From: Nonomuraea roseoviolacea subsp. carminata
GTDB taxonomy: Bacteria; Actinomycetota; Actinomycetes; Streptosporangiales; Streptosporangiaceae
Reading direction: 5' to 3'
Assembly: GCF_024172185.1 (NCBI RefSeq)
Contig: NZ_JAMZEC010000001.1
Location: 3,906,001 to 3,970,000, forward strand
Length of the DNA stretch: 64,000 nt
Shown here: piece after piece, positions 16,079-22,950 of the stretch
Position numbering within the stretch: the first letter of the stretch is position 1
How the letters are laid out: each line of letters begins with the position of its first letter
Notes under the pieces: model-generated
What the model saw: only the letters and a program-made list of their open reading frames with translations
Databases searched by the model: none
What the model was told of the DNA's origin: nothing
Translations under genes and position numbers: made by a program

Positions 16079-16176
16079 CACGCACTCCTTCCTCAGGGGC
16101 CCGACGCTGGTGAGCGGCAGCCGGCAGGAGCGCCGGCCACGCCGGCGTCAGGCGGCGACTGAAACCCGATAATATC

Positions 16177-16194
16177 GACACATCGCGATGTGTC
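16177..16194. promoter_or_regulatory. Perfect 18-bp palindrome, probable ArsR-type operator
   Basis: GACACATCGCGATGTGTC is fully self-complementary and sits between the divergent NmrA-like gene (start 16078) and the ArsR-type regulator (start 16290). Length and two-fold symmetry suit a winged-helix dimer. AT-rich bases on both sides (ATAAT before, CAATG after) may form the flanking promoter elements. Confidence 0.6.
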
Positions 16195-16289
16195 AATGTG
16201 TTGTGGGAGCGGGCATCCAGGCTTGGCTCACCCGACTCGGCGTGTCGTATCGAGATATAGTGGTACGTGGGTGCGAGAGAGGAGCCGTC

Positions 16290-16637
16290 ATGGCGAAGTC
16301 GCGCGCGACGGACGCAGGGCGAGGTGACCTCGAGGGCGCGGTCGAGGCCCTGAAGGCCCTGGCGAACCCGACGAGGTTGCAGATCATGAACTGGCTTCAG
16401 GACCCTCATGAAGCGTTCGCGCAGTGGGAGCCGATAGCCGATCGGGACGAATTCGGGGTCTGTGTCAGCCATCTGCAGGCGAAGTCGGGGCTGGCGCAAT
16501 CGACGGTCTCGTCGTACATGGCGACCTTGGAGCGCGCCGGCCTCGTACGGTCCACGCGCATCGGCAAGTGGACCCACTACAAGCGCGACGACGACATGGT
16601 GTCCCGGCTCGCGGAGATGCTCCGCGGTACGCAGTGA
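16290..16637 (+). CDS. ArsR-family winged-helix regulator
   Basis: The protein has 115 residues; GAGAGAGGAG lies just before the ATG at 16290. The winged helix covers about residues 15-105: ALKALANPTRLQIMNWL is the classic ArsR start, CVSHLQAKSGLAQSTVSSYM the recognition region, and RSTRIGKWTHYKRDD the wing. The metal-binding ELCVCDL-type motif is absent; a single cysteine (GVCVSH) remains, so sensing is probably not by arsenic-type thiol ligation. It is divergent from the NmrA-like gene and likely represses it through the palindrome at 16177. Confidence 0.88.
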   Translation: MAKSRATDAGRGDLEGAVEALKALANPTRLQIMNWLQDPHEAFAQWEPIADRDEFGVCVSHLQAKSGLAQSTVSSYMATLERAGLVRSTRIGKWTHYKRDDDMVSRLAEMLRGTQ

Positions 16638-16730
16638 CGCATCACGAAATTCACCCGCGCCGCCTACCCGGCGGAGCGGTGGGCACCGCGGAGATCTAAT
16701 GGAACTGGCTCTGGGCCGCGAAGGCCGGCG

Positions 16731-17900
16731 CTACGGAGTGAGGACCACCTTGTTGCACTCGTCCTGCTTGTTCTTGAACAGCTCGAACCCGCGCGGCGCC
16801 TCGCTGAGCGGCATCCGGTGCGAGATGACGAAGCTCGGGTCGATCTCGCCCGCGCGGATCCGGTCCAGCAGCGGCTCCATGTAGCGCTGCACGTGGCACT
16901 GGCCGGTGCGGATGGTCAGGGACCGGTTCATGACGGTGCCCATCGGGAACTTGTCCACGAAACCGCCGTAGACCCCGATGACGGACACCACGCCGCCGTT
17001 GCGGCAGGCCATGATGGCCTCGCGCAGCACGTAGGGGCGCTCGGTCTCCAGCCGGGCGGCCTGCTTGGTGCGGTCGTAGGCGTACATCGCCGGGGTCGGG
17101 TGGTGGGCCTCCATGCCGACGGCGTCGATGCAGGCGTCCGGGCCACGCCCGCCGGTCATGTCGCGCAGCGCGTCCAGCACGTTCACCTCCTCGTAGTTGA
17201 GGACCTCGGCGCCGGTCCGCTGGACCCGCCGCAGCCGGTACGGGAACCGGTCGATGACGATGACCCGGTCGGCGCCGAGCAGGAACGCGCTGGCCGCGGC
17301 GAACTGCCCGACCGGCCCCGCGCCCCAGATCGCGATCGTCTGGCCCGGCTTGATGTCGCACATCTCCGCGCCCATGAAGCCGGTGGGGAAGATGTCCGAC
17401 AGGAACAGCACCTTCTCGTCCGGCAGGTCGTCCTCGATCTTGATGGGGCCGACGTCGGCGAACGGGACCCGGGCGTACTCGGCCTGCCCGCCGGGGAAAC
17501 CGCCCAGCATGTGGGAGTAGCCGAAGATGCCGGCGGGCGAGTGACCCATGAGCTTCTCGGCCATCCCGGCGTTGGGGTTGGAGTTCTCGCACAGCGAGTA
17601 CAGCTCGGCCTCGCAGGCGAAGCAGGCGCCGCAGGCGATCGGGAACGGCACCACGACGCGGTCGCCGGCGCGCAGGTTGCGCACGCCGGGGCCGACCTCG
17701 ACGACCTCGCCCATGAACTCGTGGCCGAGCACGTCGCCCTTCTTCACCGTCGGGATATAGCCGTCCACGAGGTGCAGGTCGGAGCCGCAGATCGCGGTGG
17801 AGGTGACGCGGACGATCGCGTCGCGCGCGTTGAGGATCCGCGGGTCGGGAACGTCCTCGATCTCCAGGCGGTTGCGGCCCGCCCACACGTTGGCCTTCAT
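16731..17900 (-). CDS. Zinc-dependent alcohol dehydrogenase (glutathione-independent formaldehyde dehydrogenase-like)
   Basis: The protein has 389 residues. Catalytic zinc ligands are indicated by STAICGSDLHLVDG (Cys) and GHEFMG (His-Glu). The structural zinc loop is CGACFACEAELYSLC, with the C-x2-C-x2-C-x7-C spacing. The NAD site is WGAGPVGQFAAASAFLLGA followed by VIVIDR, whose Asp favours NAD. The long insert after the nucleotide domain (HHPTPAMYAYDRTKQAARLE) is typical of the FDH-like clade that oxidises aldehydes or alcohols without glutathione. The start overlaps the SRPBCC gene by four bases, so both are co-expressed. Confidence 0.92.
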   Translation of the reverse strand: MKANVWAGRNRLEIEDVPDPRILNARDAIVRVTSTAICGSDLHLVDGYIPTVKKGDVLGHEFMGEVVEVGPGVRNLRAGDRVVVPFPIACGACFACEAELYSLCENSNPNAGMAEKLMGHSPAGIFGYSHMLGGFPGGQAEYARVPFADVGPIKIEDDLPDEKVLFLSDIFPTGFMGAEMCDIKPGQTIAIWGAGPVGQFAAASAFLLGADRVIVIDRFPYRLRRVQRTGAEVLNYEEVNVLDALRDMTGGRGPDACIDAVGMEAHHPTPAMYAYDRTKQAARLETERPYVLREAIMACRNGGVVSVIGVYGGFVDKFPMGTVMNRSLTIRTGQCHVQRYMEPLLDRIRAGEIDPSFVISHRMPLSEAPRGFELFKNKQDECNKVVLTP

Positions 17901-18790
17901 GCCCGTCCTCCGATCGGTTGTGCGGGACGCTGGCGGAGCTGGCGCAGGGCGCGGTGGCCCTCGGGGCTGCCCTCGGAGCGGACCACCTCGCCGGTCTCCA
18001 TGACCTGCTTGAAGCGGCGCAGGTCGTCGCGGACCTGCTGCTCGGGGTGCTCGCCGAACATCCGGGCGACGGCGGCGGCGAGCTTGCGGCCGGGCGCGCC
18101 GTACTCGAGTGAGACGTCCACGACGGTGCCGCGCCCGCCGGGCCCCTCGGTGAAGCTGACCAGGCCGGCGGTGGAGATTCCGGTGCCGGGCACGGACCGC
18201 CAGGCGATGAGGTCGCCGGCCCGCTCGTCGATGATCTCGGCCTCCCACTCCAGCCTGACGATCGGGCCGTTGGCCTTCCAGTGGGAGCGGCGCTGGTCGA
18301 GGGTGCGCACCGAGTCCAGGTGGATCATGAAGGAGGGCAGGTTCTCCAGGTCCCGCCAGAAGCGGTAGACCTCCTCGCGCGGCTTGTTGATGGTGATGGA
18401 GGCGCGCACCTGCAGCGGGCCCTTGGCCTTGGCGGTGCCGCGCCGGGCGCAGGCGGCGTCGAGGGCGGCGATCCCGGCGACCACGCCGAGAGCAGCCAGC
18501 GCGCGGGCGCGGCGCGTGCCCGTGCGGTTGGCGGCGGCCCTCCCGAGGACACCGAGGTCCATCGTGTCGCCGGCGACCCTGGTCCACGCCCACTGGGCGG
18601 GGTTCTTGGCGCCGAGCAGCAGCGCGGCGTGCAGGAGCTCGCGCCCGCCGACGAGCCTGGCGACGGTCGTGGCTCCGGGCGCGTCGTCGACGCCGCACAG
18701 GCGGGCCACGGCCTTGGGCGCCGCCAGGTGCGCCGTGCCGAGCATGAGGCTGGTCCACCCGAGCGCACGGGCGAATCTGTCGGTCATCAT
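17897..18790 (-). CDS. SRPBCC (polyketide cyclase/dehydrase-like) protein with N-terminal membrane segments
   Basis: The protein has 297 residues. The first 130 contain two or three weakly hydrophobic helices (TSLMLGTAHLAAPKAVARL, then LAALGVVAGIAALDAACA). From about residue 127 a START/SRPBCC domain begins: ASITINKPREEVYRFWRDLE, SHWKANGPIVRLEWEAEI, and GTVVDVSLEYGAPG. Related proteins ("cyclase/dehydrase") bind hydrophobic ligands, and often occur beside the FDH-like dehydrogenase as here. The ATG at 18790 follows TAGGACGC. The exact role is unknown. Confidence 0.82.
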   Translation of the reverse strand: MMTDRFARALGWTSLMLGTAHLAAPKAVARLCGVDDAPGATTVARLVGGRELLHAALLLGAKNPAQWAWTRVAGDTMDLGVLGRAAANRTGTRRARALAALGVVAGIAALDAACARRGTAKAKGPLQVRASITINKPREEVYRFWRDLENLPSFMIHLDSVRTLDQRRSHWKANGPIVRLEWEAEIIDERAGDLIAWRSVPGTGISTAGLVSFTEGPGGRGTVVDVSLEYGAPGRKLAAAVARMFGEHPEQQVRDDLRRFKQVMETGEVVRSEGSPEGHRALRQLRQRPAQPIGGRA

Positions 18791-19186
18791 GCGTCCTAAC
18801 AAAGGTTGCGGTGGAATGTGCGTACGCCGCAGGCGGCCCCCCGATCTGCTGGCACCCCCGCGTTCTCAGTCCCGTGCCCCTGACAGAACCGCTGACACCA
18901 GCGCGTCCAGGCACGAAGGTGCACGTCGCCTGGATCGCCATCCACGACGGGCCGCACATCCCGCGCCCGGCCCCGCCCTCCCGCAAAGGCCGCATCATCA
19001 CCGGGGCGGCGCCATGGCGCCTGAGGTCTTCCGGCAGCCGTCGCGCTCAGCGGCCCGTCCACGTCGAGGCGCATGGCGGGCCGCTTGACGGTCGTACGAG
19101 CATGACCCGATACACGAGGCGCATGTGGCGCGCGACCGCGGGTAGTAAGCGCTGGGACTTCGCCCGGCTACCGGCGAGGAGCACCC
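18791..19186. other. Intergenic stretch without a convincing gene
   Basis: About 400 bases separate the divergent SRPBCC gene and the membrane protein at 19187. The open frames here are arginine- and proline-rich, without family features, and look like chance frames. GGCGAGGAGC just before 19187 is the ribosome-binding site of the next gene. No clear palindrome or terminator was seen. Confidence 0.5.
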
Positions 19187-20296
19187 ATGGCCACCAGCGA
19201 ACAGCATCGGCCGGAGATCGTCGTCGGACTCGTGGCGACCCCGCCGGACTACCCGGCGCAGGTGGTTGCGCGGCTCACCGCCGAGCTGGCCGACCGGCTC
19301 GCCGAGCGGGTGGACGCGGACGTGCGGTGGACCGTCCGGGAAGGCTGGGGTGACGTGGCTCCCCGCCGCGACGGCGGCGTTGAGGCGCTACTCGACGATC
19401 TTGCCAACCGGCGTGCCGACGCCGGGTGGGACGTCGCGATCTGCCTGACCGACCTGCCGCTGCACACCGAGCGGGTGCCGCTGGTCGCGCAGACGTCCGC
19501 CCGGCGCCGAGTCGCGGCGGTGTCCCTGCCCGCGCTGGGGCTGCGCCAGCTGCGAGCGGTCCGCGCAGCCGTTCCGGATCTCGTGGGCCGGCTACTCACG
19601 GACGCTTCCGAGGAGCGGGTACCGGCGGCCGGCTGGGCACCGGCTGAGCTGGCCGGCCGGATCGCCGCCATTCACCGGGTGGTCGGCGAGGTCGATGCCG
19701 GGGAGCTCGGCTACGTCGCCTCGCGGCTGATCGGCCGGGTGCGGCTGCTGACCGGAATGGTTCGGGCCAACCGCCCGGGGCGCGCCCTGCTGGGCCTGTC
19801 CAAACTGCTGGTCGGCGCCTTTGGCGCGGCCGCGTTCGCGCTCACCACCAACACCATCTGGCAGATGGGCGATGCGCTCGGCGGACTCCGCCTCACCGTG
19901 ATCATGCTTCTCGGGCTGACCGCGCTGGTGACCTGGCTGATCGTCGCGCACGACCTGTGGGAGAAACCGGACCGGGAGACATCGGCTGAGCTGGCCCGGC
20001 TGTTCAACCTGGGCACGATTCTCACCCTCGCCCTGGCCGCCGCGGTGTCCTATCTGGTGTTGTTCGCCGGAACGACACTCGTCGCGGCGCTGCTGATCGA
20101 CACATCCGTGCTGGAACAGAACCTGCAGCGGCCGGTCGGTTTCACCGACTACCTGATCCTGGCCTGGATCATCAGCTCGCTGGCCACCGTCGGCGGCGCG
20201 ATCGGCTCCGGGCTGGAGGACGAGGACACGGTGCGGGCCGCCGCTTACGGCTACCATCCCGAACCCGGCGGCTGGCGGGACGAGAAGGACGCGTAG
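19187..20296 (+). CDS. Membrane protein of unknown function with soluble N-terminal domain
   Basis: The protein has 369 residues; GAGGAGC precedes the ATG. Residues 1-200 are soluble, starting HRPEIVVGLVATPPDYPAQV, with an alternation of strands and helices (VGLVATP, DVAICLTDLPL, VAAVSLPALG) that suggests a Rossmann-like alpha/beta domain. Residues 205-365 hold four hydrophobic helices, followed by an acidic tail (SGLEDEDTVR). I do not recognise a named family, though proteins of this layout are frequent in actinomycetes. It stands alone and converges on the stress operon. Confidence 0.75.
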   Translation: MATSEQHRPEIVVGLVATPPDYPAQVVARLTAELADRLAERVDADVRWTVREGWGDVAPRRDGGVEALLDDLANRRADAGWDVAICLTDLPLHTERVPLVAQTSARRRVAAVSLPALGLRQLRAVRAAVPDLVGRLLTDASEERVPAAGWAPAELAGRIAAIHRVVGEVDAGELGYVASRLIGRVRLLTGMVRANRPGRALLGLSKLLVGAFGAAAFALTTNTIWQMGDALGGLRLTVIMLLGLTALVTWLIVAHDLWEKPDRETSAELARLFNLGTILTLALAAAVSYLVLFAGTTLVAALLIDTSVLEQNLQRPVGFTDYLILAWIISSLATVGGAIGSGLEDEDTVRAAAYGYHPEPGGWRDEKDA

Positions 20297-20410
20297 TTCC
20301 CGCCCCCCGGGGCCAGGGCCCGTCCACACTGCCGGGCGGGCAACCCGATGCCCCGGCCACGGAATGGGTCGGCGACCGCCGGCGAGGCACCAGCAACGCG
20401 CCGAATCTCG

Positions 20411-20869
20411 TCATAGCAGCAGGTCGAAGACGCGGATGGTGCGTGTCCACTCCTCGCTCGCCGGGTTCTTGCGAGCCGGCTCCATGACTCTGATCGCCCT
20501 GGCGAGCGCCACGGAGAGCCCACCCGACACGGCCGGCAGCCGGGCCTCGGTCTCTTCGCTGAGCGTCAGATCGAGCGGAGGCAGCGCCGCGAGCTCCGCC
20601 AGGATCGATGCCAGGTCCAGTTCCTCGTCCAGGTCCCGGAAGTCGTGCATGCTCTCCTGCAGTCCTTTGGTGATGGGCAGGTCCCAGGGCTGGATGACGT
20701 CCCGCCGGTTCGACTTCGCGGCGGCCTCGGCGACGACGAGCATGTCGTACAGTTTGCGGTTGACGAAGTCGCTGTAGCGCTTGAGGTCGGACTTGTCCAC
20801 GTCGAGTCCCGCGGCGGCGCGAAAGAAGTGCTCGAACCTGGAAACTGCGATCACGGGCATGTGGATCAC
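20411..20869 (-). CDS. DUF1931 histone-fold protein
   Basis: The protein has 152 residues. The segment VSRFEHFFRAAAGLDVDKSD, followed by YSDFVNRKLYDMLVVAEAAA and VIQPWDLPITKGLQESMHDF, is the DUF1931 signature: two fused histone-fold units in one chain, as in bacterial homologues of archaeal histones. DNA binding is uncertain; the protein has been proposed as a chromatin-like or stress-related factor. GTG 20869 is favoured because AGGA lies about six bases upstream; ATG 20860 is the alternative. It is the last gene of the stress operon and overlaps the preceding reductase-like gene by four bases. Confidence 0.85.
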   Translation of the reverse strand: MIHMPVIAVSRFEHFFRAAAGLDVDKSDLKRYSDFVNRKLYDMLVVAEAAAKSNRRDVIQPWDLPITKGLQESMHDFRDLDEELDLASILAELAALPPLDLTLSEETEARLPAVSGGLSVALARAIRVMEPARKNPASEEWTRTIRVFDLLL

Positions 20870-22524
20870 CGTCTTTCCTGTTGATTCCCTGTGGCAGTGA
20901 ATCTTTCGTGCACCATGCGGACCGCCATCGCGCCTTCACCGACCGCGGAGGCGACTCGTTTGACGGAGCCGCTGCGAACGTCGCCGATGGCGAATACGCC
21001 GAGGTGTTCGGTTTCCAGGGGCAGGAGGGCGCCCAAGGGCGACGTGCCCTGGCCTGTCACGACGAAGCCGCGGTCGTCCAGCGGGAGAGTTCCCCTGAGC
21101 CATGCGGTGTGCGGGTCGGCTCCGATGAAGGTGAACAGCGCGCGGGTCTGGATCTCCAGGAGTTCCCCTGTTCGCGTGTTCTGCGCGCGGACGGCCCGTA
21201 GCGTGCGATCTCCGAGTAGTTCGCGTACCTCGGTGTAGTACCTGATTTCGATGCTGGGAGCTCGTTCGATCTCGTCGACGAGGTAGCGGGACATGCTCGC
21301 GCGTACGTCGCCGCCGCGCACGAGCATGCATACCGAGGAGGCGTTCCTGGCCAGGTAGAGCGCCGCCTGCCCGGCGGAGTTCCCCCCGCCGACGATGACC
21401 ACGGGCGACCGCCGGCACATGCGCAGCTCGAACGGTGTCGCCGCGTAGTAGACCCCGGATCCTTCGAACTTCTCCAGGTGGGGAACGTCGAGCTTCCGAT
21501 AGCGGGCGCCGGTGGCGATGATCACGGCGTGGGCCTTCGCGGCGCATTCGCCCTCCACGATGATGCCGTAGTGGCCCTCAAGCGGTTCCAGGCTGCTCAC
21601 CTCGGCGGGGACGGTCAGGCGGGCGCCGAATTTGCCTGCCTGGATGACGGCACGCTCGGCGAGCTCGGCGCCCGAGATGCCGGTGGGAAAGCCGAGATAG
21701 TTCTCGATGCGGGACGAGGTGCCCGCCTGGCCGCCCGCGGCTACGGCATCGAGCACGACGGTGGTCAGGCCCTCGGAGGCCGCGTACACGCCGGCGGTCA
21801 GGCCCGCGGGGCCCGCGCCTACGACGATCACATCGCATACGGCGTCGCTCGACGCGGGGGCAGGCAGGCCGATGGTCTTCGCCAGTTCGGCCGGGGTTGG
21901 GTTGCGCAGCACCTGGTCGCCGTGCCAGATCACCACCGGGGTGTCGTGCGGGGAGATGCGCAGCTCGCGCAGGAGCGCGTCCGCGGCTTCGTCCTCCTCC
22001 AGGTCGATCCACCGGTGAGGGATCCTGTTGCGTGCGGCGAATTCGAGAAGTCGCCGGGCATCGGGTGAGTATCGGGAGCCGATGATGCGGAACCCGACGT
22101 CCAGACCGATCAGCAGGGTGCGGCGGGTCAGGTAGGCCCGCAGGATGAGGTCACCGAGCGCCGGGTCGCCCGCCACGAGCGTCCGCACCTCGTCGGCCGG
22201 TACGGCCAGCACCTCGCCGGGCTCCCGCACGACCGCGGTGAGGAATCCGGCCTGGCCGGTGAGGAGGCCGAGCTCGCCGAGGAATCGTCCAGGGCCGTGG
22301 ACCGCGATCGTCCGCTGTTCCGCACCGTCCCCCTCGACCATGGCCACCTTGCCCCGCAGGATCACGATGAACTCGCGGATAGGCTCGCCCTCCCGGTAGA
22401 GGATGTCGCCCGGCGACACGGACCGCCGCTCGCCGTGCAGGGACAACTTGGCGATCTGCCCCTCGTCCAGCCGCGGATAGGCCCCGCACAGGTCCGGTGT
22501 TTCCACGCTGGAGTGCTCTGTCAT
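20866..22524 (-). CDS. Three-domain fusion: CNB domain, glutaredoxin-like domain, thioredoxin-reductase-like flavoprotein
   Basis: The protein has 552 residues. About 15-130 form a cyclic-nucleotide-binding-type barrel (DILYREGEPIREFIVILRGK, then GRFLGELGLLTGQ), but the arginine that holds the cNMP phosphate is missing after GELGLL. About 145-225 resemble a glutaredoxin fold without CxxC (IIGSRYSPDARRLLEF). About 235-545 are a TrxR-like module with FAD site VIVVGAGPAGLTAGVYAASE, NAD(P)H site VVIVGGGNSAGQAALYLA, and the C-terminal FAD motif VFAIGDVRSG. The redox CxxC between the two nucleotide sites is replaced by AATPFELRMC, so it cannot be a normal thioredoxin reductase. Overlaps on both sides place it in the stress operon. 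Confidence 0.88.
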   Translation of the reverse strand: MTEHSSVETPDLCGAYPRLDEGQIAKLSLHGERRSVSPGDILYREGEPIREFIVILRGKVAMVEGDGAEQRTIAVHGPGRFLGELGLLTGQAGFLTAVVREPGEVLAVPADEVRTLVAGDPALGDLILRAYLTRRTLLIGLDVGFRIIGSRYSPDARRLLEFAARNRIPHRWIDLEEDEAADALLRELRISPHDTPVVIWHGDQVLRNPTPAELAKTIGLPAPASSDAVCDVIVVGAGPAGLTAGVYAASEGLTTVVLDAVAAGGQAGTSSRIENYLGFPTGISGAELAERAVIQAGKFGARLTVPAEVSSLEPLEGHYGIIVEGECAAKAHAVIIATGARYRKLDVPHLEKFEGSGVYYAATPFELRMCRRSPVVIVGGGNSAGQAALYLARNASSVCMLVRGGDVRASMSRYLVDEIERAPSIEIRYYTEVRELLGDRTLRAVRAQNTRTGELLEIQTRALFTFIGADPHTAWLRGTLPLDDRGFVVTGQGTSPLGALLPLETEHLGVFAIGDVRSGSVKRVASAVGEGAMAVRMVHERFTATGNQQERR

Positions 22525-22949
22525 GACGGAGCTCGCATTGCGTCCTCGACCCACTCGCGCAACTGCGGCGCCGGCGCCGCGCCCGCGCGTTGCGCCACGA
22601 CGCGGCCCTCGTACAGCACCATGAGCGTCGGGACGGCCGTGATCGTGTATCGGCGGGCGAGGGCCGGAGAGCCGTCCACGTCGACTTTGACGAGTTTGAG
22701 CCGTCCCGCCATCTCGCGGGCGAGCTGTTCGAGTGCCGGGGAGACCATCCGGCACGGCCCGCACCACTGCGCCCAGAAGTCGACCAGGACGGTCAGGTCG
22801 GCGCGCTCGGCGACCTCGGCGAAGGTGTTGTCGTCAGCCTCGGCGATCCACGGCAGCGGTCGGTGGCACACCCCGCACAGGGGCTTGCCTCGGTAGGCGT
22901 CCGGGACCCTGTTGGGTCTGCCGCAGTTGGGGCAGTTCACGGTGTGCAT
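22521..22949 (-). CDS. trxC: Thioredoxin with N-terminal zinc-binding motif (Trx2/TrxC type)
   Basis: The protein has 142 residues. Cys6-x2-Cys9 and Cys25-x2-Cys28 form a small zinc site ahead of the thioredoxin fold. The active site is WCGPC with Cys63 and Cys66 inside VLVDFWAQWCGPCRMVSP, and the cis-proline loop is ITAVPTLMVL. Both match the oxidative-stress thioredoxin TrxC. Cytosolic disulfide reduction and chaperone-like protection are expected. It is cotranscribed with clpB (one-base gap) and overlaps the CNB/TrxR-like fusion, which lacks the usual active-site cysteines and so may not be its reductase. Confidence 0.92.
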   Translation of the reverse strand: MHTVNCPNCGRPNRVPDAYRGKPLCGVCHRPLPWIAEADDNTFAEVAERADLTVLVDFWAQWCGPCRMVSPALEQLAREMAGRLKLVKVDVDGSPALARRYTITAVPTLMVLYEGRVVAQRAGAAPAPQLREWVEDAMRAPS

Positions 22950-22950
22950 G

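Noticed and set aside
16656..16677. Hairpin CCGCC-TACCC-GGCGG between the ArsR-type gene and the dehydrogenase
   Set aside because: The five-base stem is too short to call a terminator in DNA this GC-rich.
18796..19074. A 92-codon minus-strand frame between the SRPBCC and membrane-protein genes
   Set aside because: Composition and lack of any motif indicate a chance frame.
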